A stretch of DNA of 64,000 nt from Cadophora sp. MPI-SDFR-AT-0126. Taxonomy: Eukaryota > Ascomycota > Leotiomycetes > Helotiales > Ploettnerulaceae. Both the position numbers and the translations under genes were made by a program. Below, piece after piece: positions 10,962 through 22,001 of this stretch; within the stretch, counting starts at the first letter, position 1, and every line of letters starts with the position of its first letter. Below the pieces are notes generated by a model. It saw nothing but the letters and a program-made list of their open reading frames with translations, searched no databases and was not told where the DNA came from. The stretch lies in assembly GCA_020747065.1 (NCBI GenBank), contig JAGMVK010000006.1:2666001-2730000 (forward strand), in the 5' to 3' direction.

Positions 10962-13142
10962 ATCGAGAAGCTATGTCTCAAAATGGGTCCCATCTTCGCC
11001 CGACCAGTGAGAAGCAGAATGATGGTGGAGTTCACTACCTACTAAGCCATAGGCCACTGGCTTAAAAAGCTATTTAAAATCACTCAAAGATATCTTGCTG
11101 TCAAGAACCCGGCTTGACTTACGAACCATATTTAGCCATCAATTTTGACTTTCAATTGTGGCATCGCCAGAGATGAGAAAGAAGGACCAAACCAGGTCTG
11201 GATAGCCCGCCAGCTCATCATATCACTTGCAGGTCATGCATGCAGCTGCAGTGAAGCCTTGCGATGACGAAGAAGTAGTTCATGCAGGTGGAGAAAAGTA
11301 AAACCATTTATTGGTATTGCATTCTCATTGGAAAGTAGTCGGCGACGTCGGCGTCCACCTCGCTCTGCTCTCAACACTTGCGGAGAATGAAGCGGCAAGA
11401 ACTGACGGCCAGAATCCTTATCAGCACTTAGACTTCCTTTGACTAGGAGATTCAGGACCGCAAATGCAAGTTTGTACAACTACGTGGTTTGCGTCCGCAG
11501 CTAAAGCAGAGCTAGTGAGGGTTTTCGGAGCATTACTTTGTCCGAGAACCATGCATCACCATGAGAGGTGGGAGAACGAGCTGATGAGTTCGTAACAAAC
11601 CCTCGAAATAGACAAGAGGGCACTTACAGTCCATCTGGTGAGAATTGCTTTTAGATCTTCCGGCAGCATCTGCCACGCCGCCTGCATGCCATCCATCGCT
11701 TCCATCCTACCCTCGAGTCTCACCTGAGCACTCAATCTCCCTTCGTAAATCTGGAGCCGACCCCACTCCTGCTTCAAAGCCTTCTGTGTCATACCAGACG
11801 ATAAATCCAATTTTCTGCAATATCCAACACAAAAGCAAGAACAAGCATCATCATCCACAGAACGAAATGAAAATCCGCATTCAACGGCGAATCATATTCA
11901 AGCAGCTGCTGAACGATTGGCGCTTTTGTCCCGTCCCAGCATCTTGGATGCATCTGTGCTATGCACGCAAGTCAGACCGGGCCGTATGCAGACGCGCAAA
12001 CCCGGCACGGACATAATTTAAATACATCTTCAGCAATCCTGATTGGGATGGCCAGAATTGTCAAGCGCACGTCAGCAGCTTGTAAGCGCTCGCGAGATAG
12101 ATTAAGTCGGTCGAAGGATGTAGATTCTGCATGTCAAATGCGATGAGATGGCACAGCATACCCTTTTGGAAAATTGTGTAAGCGATGTCTGGTATTGCAA
12201 TTTTGAGCGACTGGTTGCTGATACTGGTATGAGATCTTGAGTTGTGGTTGTAGCTTGAACTTGTGTTCGGGTGTGGCACAGAACCACGAGCTTGGTTTCC
12301 ATTAGTTTGAGACTTCCGCGTAAGTTATCGGGTTTCGGTTAAGCTGAGCCGTGACACAAGTTTTCAAAACCAAACAAGAATTCGTTTGTCTCGTTCCGAT
12401 AGTAGTTAGCCCATGGTCTGTGATCTGTAGGACAAACGTGGGACAACAACGAGGTAGCACTGATCTAGACGATAGATAGGGATACGGGTTTGACACCATT
12501 ATTGGAGGAACTTACGGATGAACAAATGAATTGTGGATATCATTCCATAGCATATACGGCAAAACCTGCATCAAGCATAGCGCCAGTGCTCTTCAATATA
12601 TTACGCGTCGATCGAAAACTGTAAGTGGGCATCTAACACGTTGACCATCACCACACACGACAGCCGCGCAATGCAATGTTTTGGCGCACCTAATTCGGCA
12701 CCGAGAATCAAGGAAGGAATGATAACGAAATAGAACTCTAAAGCCCGTTACGGAACGGGACGCATGAAGTCGAAGCTAATTGGCATCTGCACGTGAGTGT
12801 TCTGTGGCACAGATGCAGTATTTGGAATTGTAGGGCAGCCACAAGCGAGAGGATTCCAAATGACTAGCTCTTCGGCCGATAATCAGAAACGCGAGATTGT
12901 TGAAAGTGAGACTAGCATAGGCTGACGAATCAGGATTGTGGAATATTGTTATGATTTTGTCTGTAACACCGGATCTTAGAGGTGATTATAGGGCGGAGGT
13001 TTCCCGCGTCTGCTATCAGGTGAACGGAATGTTATCTCCACGTCAATGATACTAGTACTTGACTTGGCTTGTTCACAGTAATCTACTGAGCTTCTCCCAT
13101 TTTCAAATTTCATCAACGATCGATGACAGAGAATCAGGAAAT
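10962..13142. other. 2.2-kb region between the divergent TmpA-like and acyl-CoA-ligase genes
   Basis: This is the shared upstream region of two divergently transcribed genes. Only one weak candidate gene is seen in it (minus strand, 11556-11858). A TTTAAAT-like AT-rich stretch lies at about 11060-11080. No repeats were noticed. Confidence 0.4.
11556..11858 (-). CDS. Possible small hypothetical protein (weak)
   Basis: A short minus-strand frame with protein-like composition in its middle: SSGMTQKALKQEWGRLQIYE, then RMEAMDGMQAAWQMLPEDLKAI, an amphipathic, partly helical stretch. A consensus acceptor (ttggatattgcag) precedes KLDLSSG, and a consensus donor (GTAAGT) directly follows LTRWT. The stretch could thus be an internal exon of about 190 bp in a small gene whose other exons I could not place. 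I do not recognise the family. It may also be chance. Confidence 0.25.
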   Translation of the reverse strand: MDDDACSCFCVGYCRKLDLSSGMTQKALKQEWGRLQIYEGRLSAQVRLEGRMEAMDGMQAAWQMLPEDLKAILTRWTVSALLSISRVCYELISSFSHLSW

Positions 13143-15200
13143 ATGATGGATATTGTCTCGTGGACTTTCGCAAATCCACCACCGAACGAGGAGAAACCGG
13201 TACGTTTTTACCTCCACCATACGTCAAAAACTTCGGGCAAGAGACTCACAACACTTAGCTATACATCGACCCCAGCAACCCACTCCGCTCCCTCTCATTT
13301 TCCCAAACTCGCAAACTCGTCCGCCAATTAATAGCAGGCTTCAACGCCCATAAGATTGAGCAAAACAATTGTATCTGCGTCGTCAGTTTCAACGATGTAA
13401 GCACTTTCCCTTCTCTCTGACCCAAATTAGCCTTCACGATCGAGCTCAAGGTTCACAGATCAACTACACACCCCTCTACCTCTCCATCATTGGCTCCAAC
13501 CTGCGCTTCACAGGCGCGAATCCAGGTTACACCACCCGCGAACTCTCACACCACCTCCGCATCACAGGAGCGCGCTACATCCTCACCTCCCTGAAATCCT
13601 TACATGTCTCCCTCGCTGCAGCAGAAGAATGCAATATCCAGCCTAGAAATATCTTCGTCCTGAACTTTGCAGGGGAGGATATACCGCTCGCGCAGCAGAG
13701 TTGGGAGGATTTGTTGTGTCATGGGGAGAAAGAGTGGGTGAGTGGTGGTGATGGAGAGATGAGGGATGCGGCTGCGGCGTATGTGAGTACGAGTGGGACG
13801 TCTGGGTTGCCAAAGGCGGCGGTAATCGGACATGGGTATTTGATTTCGCAGGGGAAGGTGGTGCAGGATCTGGTGAGAAGCGGAACTCAAATCAATAAGA
13901 GGCGAGGCGAAGAAAGTGATGTGAGTGGTGTTAAAAGTCTCATCGCGCTCCCTCCCTTCCATGTTTTCACTATGCCACTTCAACACACCGTTCCTCTGCG
14001 GACTGGATATCCTGCATACATCATGCCACGGTTTGAAGAAACGTCTTTTGTGAGTGCGATCGAGAAATTTGGGATCACGCACACGATTGTCGTACCGCCT
14101 ATCATGATGACATTGTCGAAACACGACAAAGGCGAATTGAATACTCTGAGGACGGTATTCGTAGGCGGTTCGCGTGCGAGTGAAGGAATGCAACGGAAGT
14201 TGTATGGAGCCATGAGCGAAGAAGCGAGAATCGTGCAGGTCTATGGGATGACTGAGACAGGTTGGGCGACTACCTGGTCCCGAGCGGAGAAAGACGCGAG
14301 TGGAAGTGTTGGACAGCCAGTCGATGGAACGAGATTGAGGTGAGTACTCTGCCCTCAGTTCGAACCGCATGTGCCGTATCTGTAATTTCGACTAACAAGT
14401 ATCCCAGGATTGTCGACACATCCGGAGCGGAAGTCCAAAAAGACAACATTACGGGCGAAATACAAATCTTCACCGCTTACGCCATGGCCGGCTATCTCAA
14501 TAACATCCCCGCAACAGCCGAAGCGCGAACTCCAGATGGTTGGATCCGCACCGGCGACGTCGGATATGTCCAAGACGGAAACTGGTACGTGATCGACCGC
14601 ACGAAAGACCTGATCAAAGTCCGCGGATGGCAAGTCAGTCCCGCAGAGATTGAAGCAGCATTGCTCGAACATCCCGCTATTCAAGATGCAGGAGTGATTG
14701 CCTCATCTGCGAGGGATGGTTGTGGAGAAGTGCCGCTTGCATTTGTGGCGAAGAATGGCAGCCGCGAGATCAGCGAACACGATGTGAAAGAGTTTTTAGG
14801 GACGAGATTGGCTAGATACAAGAATGTCGAAGAGGTCGAGTTTGTGGATTTCATCCCACGTAATCCAACAGGTAAGATCTTGAGAAGGGTGCTCCGAGAC
14901 GAGAGAGTCGAGAGGGAGAGGACGAAAGATGAACTTGCTGCGGTGGAGTACAGAAGTGCGTTGCTAGAGTTGGATGCATATCAGAGGTCGAGAAAGTCCG
15001 TGAGTATGAGTCGGAGCGGGACATTAGCGGGAGGAAAGTCGGCTAGTATGGTGAGCGAGGTGGAGGTTGGCGCAGTCCCAGCCAATACCGGCAGGAAGAG
15101 GAAATATTGCCCTGCATCCAAGTTCATGTATTGGCGGAAGCTGAGGTGTGCGTCGAAGGTCGGAAATAGCGTTGCAGTTGAGAATGTAGCAGGGAAATGA
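13143..15200 (+). CDS. 4-coumarate:CoA-ligase-like acyl-CoA ligase (AMP-binding)
   Basis: Adenylate-forming enzyme of about 622 residues: an acid plus ATP gives the acyl-AMP, then usually the CoA thioester. Exons are 13143-13199, 13259-13396, 13459-14339 and 14408-15200, with agreeing phases. Core motifs are present: the Ser/Thr/Gly-rich loop YVSTSGTSGLPKAA (about residue 175), YGMTETG, TGDVGY, DRTKDLIKVRGWQV, and NPTGKILRR with the catalytic Lys near the C-terminal domain end. After the ligase fold there is an extra Ser/Arg-rich and basic tail of about 80 residues (KSVSMSRSGTLAGG to the end) not usual for 4CL enzymes. There is no PTS1-like terminus. The start is the first of two adjacent ATGs. 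The acid substrate is not deducible. The divergent neighbour is a TmpA-like flavoprotein. Confidence 0.88.
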
Positions 15201-15494
15201 TTACCCATTTCAGATTGACCCAGATGAAGTATGAAACCAAACGCAATGACTTGAAAGCATTGTACAGACTGAATAAAACGACAGAATAAGCAGCAACAGC
15301 CACTTGGCTGCAAATTGATTGAATGAACGCCACTTATGACAATGGCGAAATGATCATGCAAAATCTTGAAACTTCGGTCCCTGGTATTACCACATTATAC
15401 AGTCTAATAGGTCCTCTTCATTCATCCCAAAATGCCCTTTCGCAATGCCGCAAGACTCAATTCATACCTTCCCGGACTGTGATCAAGAAGCATG

Positions 15495-18400
15495 CTACCC
15501 CCCAAATCTTACTTCGCCAAATCTCTTCTCAACATCCTTCACGTACTTCAATACACTTCTGGTTGCAGGCCTACCAAGACCTCTGCTCTCACCTCCCTCT
15601 TCAGCAACAAATGCATCGCGCTGGAGGACTGGCATCGTTTCCACAACAAACACTTCGCCAGGCGGAAGAAGCTTAGCCGACAACATAGAGGCTCGCAAAG
15701 CTTTCAATGCGGAGTATGCCCATTGATCATCCTCATCGGTATTCATTCCCGAGGGCCGGTTGGCATACCATTTGTCCATAAACGTTCCTGTGATGCCTTG
15801 CCAAACACGCTTCCTGACCTCTCCTTTCGCGCCAGAATCGTCGGTCTTGAAAGCAAGTGCTACGGCTTGAAGATCATGGAGAATGCCAAGAGAAAGATAT
15901 GGTACAAGATCCTGGCCATTGACAATTGTCGTGATGAGGCCTCGAGTGGCGAGGCGCAGTGAAGGCGATACCGTCGCCGGAGGTCCGTAGGCGTAAACAT
16001 GGATCGGGCGTCCTGCAGGCAAACGTATTCTGGACGGCGCCGTACTCTCTTCTTGTGAGGAAGTCAGAAGGAGTTGAGGCGATGAGTAATCAGATGCTGT
16101 GAAGAAAGCTGTAGATAAAGGGTCCGGAGAGGGTTCGGAGATGAGAATCGCAAGTAAAGCTGTAACGCCACCTCCCAGAGAATGTCCACACATTACCAAT
16201 CCGTACTCAGGAAATTCCTCTAATGCAGCTGCAATTGTTGCCATTACACGCCCACCGCCACCGTCGAGGAGTCGACGTGCCGATGCATGTATCCCTTTAT
16301 GAACTTTGTATGCTTTCCCTCGGTAGGTAAGCTCATCGTAATCACAAGTCATATCTGTTAGGACGTCTTCAAAGCCGAGCGTACCACGACAAGTAAGCAC
16401 AACAGCTCGCGACTCGTGGTCTAGAGACACAAAATGTACCATTGGTACACCGGTATTTGTATTTCCCGTCGCATCGGTACCACCTTGCGGGTCCACAAAT
16501 GATGACAATAGAATTGTTGATGGAGGCAACTGGGTGTGTGTCGAAAATGAATGATGTTCATGATGGTGGGCTGTCTCGATCTCCTTGGCCGCTGGACCTT
16601 TGGCACTAACAATGCCCATCACTCGAAGGAAGCTGGCTCCATATGATGCGGAGGCAAATCGCACGAAGCGTGTGATGTTTCGAACAATATGATGTTGAGG
16701 AAAAAGCCCATCGATAATTCCGGTATGCATCAAAGACTCAATTGTTTCCGAGTTCTCAAACGCGCTCCGTCGCGGCTGATTTGCGACCACAAGTGATGTC
16801 GCCGAATTGTTTGTTTTGAGGGTATAAATGCTCGGTACAACGCTCTTTGATCGTCTGTGATGTATTGCCGGAGTAGTGGGTTGTTTGAGGAAGTTCTTCT
16901 CTGATCTGGCGCGAATAAGGTTACTTTGTGCCCTTAGATGTGTCCGAAAAGCAGTCGGTGATCCAGGTCGAGTATCGGCCGAATGTATTGAAAATGTATC
17001 TGTTTGAGAGACAACCGAATCTCGACGCCTTTCATGGACCGAGTAATAGCTTGCTCTTGATGGACTTCTCTGCGCGTCCACTGGCTGCATGAGGCCTAGA
17101 TCTCGCGAAGAGAAGTAGTTGGGGTTTCCTCTTTGTGGTGGACGCGGCGCCTCTCTCGCAGGGACAATGCTCAAATTTCTCTGCCGAACTGGAGGGTTTG
17201 ACTTTGGATTTGCTGATGGAGTGTGATGTCCCCAGGCTGGCTTCGGCGTCGGTGTCTTGGTGGCGGGAGACTCAGATGCATTCTCCTTATTCCAAAGATT
17301 TGAAAGCGCTGTGCCAGATCCTTTCCTGAGAGCATTCCGGAAAGACCCCTTCTTCTCGGTGGGCTTCAACAGTGGCCGATCTGCCTTTGTTTTCTTCGAA
17401 GGAGGAGGTTTTGTTGCTACTTTCTTTGGTGGGGGCACATCGGAAATAGATGACGCGGAGCTCATTGGTTTTCGGGTCCGTTTCTGATGACCAAGTGGCT
17501 CCGAGGGTTTGTGAACGGGAATTGTTGAAAGCCCCTGAGGTCTTTCATCGCCGGACGCGATCGACCGCGAAGGACTAACCGTATTTGTACTGTCCATTGA
17601 CGCCTGTCGTCGGATATCTTTCCCCTCAGGTGGCTGAGGAGCTTCAGGAGAGGAGACTGGCGAGATCACCACTGGAGTACTTTCAATAGCTTTGGTACTC
17701 TGGGCCTGTGCTTCGTCATCGCTATCCTCTACGGCATTCTCAATCTCGAGACCGCCCTTTGATTCTACGTTTGTCCCCCGTAGGCTGTTGCGAACAACCC
17801 GATAGACAACTCTGTATTTTGGAATCAAAAGACCAATCTTTTGCTCGTTCGTCAATACCTTACCATGGAGGTCCACCTTCCCAGTGTGATGAGCATTCTC
17901 TTCCACGATTTCAAAACCAGGCGGTGGTGACAGATCCGGGGGTTGAGTGCCCGTAATTTCGACTGTGATAGTCTTTGTAGTTGTAGTCTCGGTTGTAATT
18001 GACACTGAAGCATCAGCTGGTAATGACTTCATGATCCGCTGCTTGAGATTGATCTCAGGCAAGTCATCGTCCGATTCGTCCCGGAGCCTCCCTTCTCTTT
18101 CTACAGTCTGCACCACTTGATCACCACCGGTAGTCACGAAAGACATTGGCTCCGCTCTGATCAAACGCCTTTCGGTATTTTGGTCATCCTTGCTGATGAC
18201 ATCTGCCCTCCTTCCATCATCCAGAACAACCACGTCCCAAATCACCACATCCCCGCTACCCTCGCCATCTGTGATCTTCTTGCACCATCTCTGCAGCAGA
18301 GCCAATCCACAAATTCCAAGCAAAAGATCTGCCACCCCAACTTTCTCGCCTTCTTGTCCAGTCGCTGGATTCTGGAACTCTCGTCTTATGAGTGTGACAA

Positions 18401-18896
18401 TACTGGCAATTGCCCGACTGGAGTCTGTACTACCCAATATACTGTCTAATGTAGTCAACAATTGCTGAGACAAATCCCCTGCTCCATGTAATGCCGCGGA
18501 TGAGAAATAGAAGCCGGTCGATGCAGCGAAAGAGATGCTTGTAATCGTGGAATGTAGTGTCGTTATGCTTCGCTCCAATATCCCGTCTGCCTCGGCCCGT
18601 CCCAATTCCCCAGTACTCCGCAAAGATACATCTCGTCCTGCCTTGTGAAGTATACCTTCAATAACTGCCCTGCTCAATTCCAACCCAGTCAAAGTCGTGA
18701 CTCGTGCGCCGTCAAGAGCAAGTCCGCCAATAAAGGTTCCGAGGCGCAGGTAAAGGGAGCTGGATCTTGTTACCAGGCTGACGGCATTCGCGATGGGCGC
18801 TGGAAGGAGGGTCGATGCTTCTGCTGCTGGTGTCGGAGTGTTTGCGGCTTTCAATACGACTTCTTGCCCCCCGGACTCTTCTTCATCCTGCTCCAT
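15495..18896 (-). CDS. Class 3 lipase, sn-1 diacylglycerol-lipase type
   Basis: Single-exon gene for 1133 residues. The C-terminal third holds the alpha/beta-hydrolase: VVLTCRGTLGFEDVLTDMTC (the strand with the oxyanion region), then GLVMCGHSLGGGVTALLAIL with the nucleophilic Ser in GHSLGGG (about residue 905), and NGQDLVPYLSLG carrying the likely catalytic Asp. The N-terminal 200 residues have hydrophobic stretches (IANAVSLVTRSSSLYLRLGT; GVADLLLGICGLALLQRW) that may associate with membranes. The middle 350 residues are low-complexity, Ser/Pro/Lys-rich and probably disordered. Family members release 2-monoacylglycerol from diacylglycerol or act on phospholipids. The start Met is the only one that fits the long frame; an upstream frame at 19194 overlaps but shows no homology. 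Confidence 0.85.
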   Translation of the reverse strand: MEQDEEESGGQEVVLKAANTPTPAAEASTLLPAPIANAVSLVTRSSSLYLRLGTFIGGLALDGARVTTLTGLELSRAVIEGILHKAGRDVSLRSTGELGRAEADGILERSITTLHSTITSISFAASTGFYFSSAALHGAGDLSQQLLTTLDSILGSTDSSRAIASIVTLIRREFQNPATGQEGEKVGVADLLLGICGLALLQRWCKKITDGEGSGDVVIWDVVVLDDGRRADVISKDDQNTERRLIRAEPMSFVTTGGDQVVQTVEREGRLRDESDDDLPEINLKQRIMKSLPADASVSITTETTTTKTITVEITGTQPPDLSPPPGFEIVEENAHHTGKVDLHGKVLTNEQKIGLLIPKYRVVYRVVRNSLRGTNVESKGGLEIENAVEDSDDEAQAQSTKAIESTPVVISPVSSPEAPQPPEGKDIRRQASMDSTNTVSPSRSIASGDERPQGLSTIPVHKPSEPLGHQKRTRKPMSSASSISDVPPPKKVATKPPPSKKTKADRPLLKPTEKKGSFRNALRKGSGTALSNLWNKENASESPATKTPTPKPAWGHHTPSANPKSNPPVRQRNLSIVPAREAPRPPQRGNPNYFSSRDLGLMQPVDAQRSPSRASYYSVHERRRDSVVSQTDTFSIHSADTRPGSPTAFRTHLRAQSNLIRARSEKNFLKQPTTPAIHHRRSKSVVPSIYTLKTNNSATSLVVANQPRRSAFENSETIESLMHTGIIDGLFPQHHIVRNITRFVRFASASYGASFLRVMGIVSAKGPAAKEIETAHHHEHHSFSTHTQLPPSTILLSSFVDPQGGTDATGNTNTGVPMVHFVSLDHESRAVVLTCRGTLGFEDVLTDMTCDYDELTYRGKAYKVHKGIHASARRLLDGGGGRVMATIAAALEEFPEYGLVMCGHSLGGGVTALLAILISEPSPDPLSTAFFTASDYSSPQLLLTSSQEESTAPSRIRLPAGRPIHVYAYGPPATVSPSLRLATRGLITTIVNGQDLVPYLSLGILHDLQAVALAFKTDDSGAKGEVRKRVWQGITGTFMDKWYANRPSGMNTDEDDQWAYSALKALRASMLSAKLLPPGEVFVVETMPVLQRDAFVAEEGGESRGLGRPATRSVLKYVKDVEKRFGEVRFGG

Positions 18897-19539
18897 CTCG
18901 GCTTTCTAGATGGTCGCGTGTTTGATGGAGGGGCTTTCGGTTCGGTGGCGGCGGTTCCATTCGAAATGGAAATTCTGCGGGTGTTGTAGAGGGTTGAAGA
19001 GTGGAGAGATCAGGCATGGTTCGACGTGGCGAGATGGAGAATGCGAGGAGTGTTTTGTTGAGCTTGGGTGTTGATAGCAGACTAACTATTGGACTGATGT
19101 TCTCCTGACGTGTACGCGTTTCGTTATCCGAGGCATGTGATTGTGATAATCGGCAAGACGGTACAGCCAATGAGAAGAAATGGGAGGAATGCATGTATGA
19201 TATGCAAATCTTTGAGCGTATCTAGGGTTCAATTTGAAACGATGAAAAAGAAAGGCATTAGGCATTCGATTTGTTCAGTTTCACTAATGATATGCACAAA
19301 TATGGAGGTATTTGTTGATAAATTACCCCGCTAAATAGTGGCAAGCGATTTTCAGGGGAGGGAGGGGCAAGGGCAGAGGATCAACAGTAAGACTCGAGAG
19401 CTATGAGTCAGATTCAGATCTACAACATTGTACTGGTAAATCAAATCCTCTGCAGAATTAAACCATGGTGCTCCCTCGTATACTTTAGAATTGAGGGTCT
19501 TATTTCCAAATATCCCTCATAAAGCCTACGCATCTCACG
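18897..19539. other. Divergent intergenic region upstream of the lipase and the GNA1-like gene
   Basis: No gene was recognised. The region should contain promoters for the minus-strand lipase gene (start 18896) and the plus-strand acetyltransferase (start 19540). Short frames across it lack protein character. Confidence 0.5.
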
Positions 19540-20154
19540 ATGGCCATCACTTCCACCAAACCAGACGACGGTCTTTTCCGAAGCTCACTCATTTCCCCTA
19601 CTATTGCTGAGTCATTAGCACCAACATATATCCTTCGCTCACTCCGGAGATCCGACCATGAATCTGGCTTTCTAGGCTGTCTCCAAATTCTCACCAAGGT
19701 TGGGAGCATATCCGAAGCAGCCTGGAACGAACGTTACGATTGGATGGCAACAAAAGGCGAAGGTACCTACTACATAGTTGTGATTGAATATCAAGACAAA
19801 GTTGCAGGAACTGGAAGTGTGATTGTCGAGCGGAAATTGTATGCATGAACACCGAATCTTTTGCGAGGAGCGACGGAACTGACATCCGGGAGTGTTCAAA
19901 ACCTCGGTCTTGTCGGCCTGATCAAAGATCTTGCGATCGCGAAAGATCATCAAGGAAAGGATCTGGGGAAGAAGCTTCTTGAGGCTCTGAGATTTATCGC
20001 TGAGGAGGTTGGCTGTTACAAGTGTATTCTGAATTGTATGCCGAATAATGTGGGGTTCTACGCAAGGTGCGGGTATGAGCAGTCGGGTTTGGAGATGGCG
20101 TTGTATATCGGAGAACAAGCTGCCGAGGAAAGGACAGCCAGGAGGATTTCATGA
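19540..20154 (+). CDS. GNA1: Glucosamine-6-phosphate N-acetyltransferase (GNAT family, GNA1-like)
   Basis: Enzyme of 186 residues that transfers acetyl from acetyl-CoA to glucosamine-6-phosphate in the UDP-GlcNAc pathway feeding chitin and glycan synthesis. A stop seems to break the frame at 19846, but a 54-bp intron (19839-19892, donor GTATGC) restores VERKFVQNLGLVGLIKDLAI, the family's core. The exons are 19540-19838 and 19893-20154. Domain landmarks: FLGCLQILTKVG and WNERYDWM (substrate-binding N-terminal half), then AKDHQGKDLGKKLLEAL, the Q/R-x-x-G-x-G/A acetyl-CoA loop (here QGKDLG), and VGCYKCILNCMPNNVGFYARCGY. The length fits the family. The intron lacks a strong pyrimidine tract and ends CGGGAG, so the exact 3' junction is the least certain part. 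Confidence 0.85.
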
Positions 20155-20346
20155 CGACTACATTGTACGTTAGGCACTTTGTACATGAGGTAAAAACAAT
20201 TTCTGTGATCCCACACAGCTGGGACCGAAACCTGAAATTTTTTGAACGAGCACAGCCGAGAGAAGGTCTCCTTCAAAATAACTGAGGCTGAGTTGCTCCT
20301 TAATATCAGACTGAAAGAGATGTCTCTTCTTTTCGGCTGGCGTTAA

Positions 20347-21700
20347 TTGCATCGAAGCAATCTGATATGGAAAGCACCGCGAAGATTAAGTCAATCGCTC
20401 CTGCCTCGCTTATTCGGACAAGAATGTCAACATTACAAATCGATCTCGTCCTGCGCACAAACAACTTTCAACAACACATTGCTATTATTCAGTATCCATA
20501 GCACAAGATCGCCCATTACTTCTAATTCTAAGTTCGACACTACTCGCTCCCACACGAACCCTCACGGACTCGACTTGGCAACGATATATTCGCGGAGCTC
20601 CGTGAAGGCGAAGGCAATCAGACATACCAAGTGCGACTAATGTTCCATAGAGAGGTGCAATTCTCCCTAGAGCTTGCTAACACGCCAGAATAGTCTACAC
20701 TCTGTCCAGCCCAGTCGGTCGCTCGAGAAAACCACGGTCCAAATATGCCACGGCCCTCACTAGCGACCCTAATACGCTGGCGGAAAACGGCTTGCCTTTC
20801 CTGTTCGGGGGGGATAACAAAAGGCGTGGTGTGTGATAGCATATATCCGACCTGTGGAAATTGTCTCGCCAGCGGGATCGGTATGCAATCATCTCCGAGA
20901 AGTTGCGTTCTGTGGCTGATTTGACAGAATGTACCTTTGCTGATCTGGACGAAGAGTCCGACAAACAAGAAAGGGAGAAAGCTGAACGCCGTCGTGCTCG
21001 TGAATAGAGAAAGATGCAGAAAAATTTGGATCGTGATACGGCACGAGCAGCTGAATCCCGGAATTCTCCTAGCACGGCGATGTCTGCAGCGCACGGGTCG
21101 GCGACAAGTCCTTCAACTCCTGGGGCGTACATCGATTCCTCGCAGATCAAAACGGAACCTTCTTCAACGAGTCCCAGCATAGCAACCTCTTTAATACATG
21201 GGTCAACTACCAGTCCTTCAAATCCCGGAGCACACATAGATTCCTTGCACCTTACACCGCCACCGTCTTCGATGAGCCCCACTGGAGTTCTCTCTGCGGC
21301 GTCTCCGCCAAATCAAGACAATAGTAGCCCACCACAAGAAGGCTCAGGGTCATCGTCTTTGCCACATTCGGACCCACCAGACTCAGAGGATGAAGCGAAT
21401 CCATCCGGAGAAGGGGAATGAAACAGCATGACCATGTTTGGCGACAAAGAACACCCAGCGTCATTAAAGCGCTCTGATGATCCAGACTCTGAAGATAAGG
21501 AAACTTCGGCAGTAGTGCAGCAGGAAAGACCTCGAGTGTTGCTCCCCAGATTGACTGTCGATAATTCGAGCGGATCTTCACCTCTGGAGCTTACTGGCCA
21601 CGCTGCTTCCGCTACTGGAACAGACATAAGCTTCGGGGTACTGTACATGAGTACATTCATTGATGTACAAGAGACAGGAAGAAAGCCCGAGGACGACTGA
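20347..21700 (+). pseudogene. Broken gene for an unknown Ser/Pro-rich, repeat-containing protein
   Basis: One reading frame runs through the region once a well-formed 58-bp intron is removed (20631-20688, donor GTGCGA, branch gctaac, acceptor cag). It is interrupted by in-frame stops at 20834 (TGA), 20837 (TAG), 21005 (TAG) and 21419 (TGA); each is one C-to-T or G-to-A change from a sense codon. Visible content: a helical stretch DLWKLSRQRDRYAIISEKLR, an acidic-to-basic coiled-coil-like run ending EREKAERRRARE, then two copies of a unit of about 36 residues (HGSxTSPSxPGAxIDS...PSSxSP), and an acidic Ser-rich end. A 42-bp intron at 20831-20872 could remove the first two stops, but the third would remain. 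The family is not recognised. Confidence 0.5.
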
Positions 21701-22001
21701 GGGCTTGTGTCTAAAGATTCTAGCGATATTCAGGATTCTAGGTCATTGAGTAATCGGATCGTTTGGGTTTAGGAGTATTGAGAAAAGGCCGTGACGATCA
21801 AGTCTGACGGACGTTTGCATTGGCAAGTATCAGAGTAGACGCTCAAGCTCCATCGCCAGTCCACATCATAACATGCCTGGACTTATGCACTGTGACTTCT
21901 TTATCCTCATGATTTAGCTCATAGTCTGGCTGGAGCGAGTAAGTAGGCCGAGCGACATTCCTCATTTCATGATTATCAAATCATCATAGCACAATCGTGC
22001 T
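21701..22001. other. Short gene-free spacer
   Basis: 3' flanks of the broken repeat gene (plus) and the SNF2 gene (minus). Nothing else was seen. Confidence 0.5.

Noticed and set aside
13600..14370. 256-codon minus-strand frame over the ligase gene
   Set aside because: It is antisense to conserved AMP-binding motifs and has no family signature of its own.
19839..19892. Apparent nonsense break in the GNA1-like gene
   Set aside because: A 54-bp intron restores the conserved core in phase, so the gene is taken as intact.
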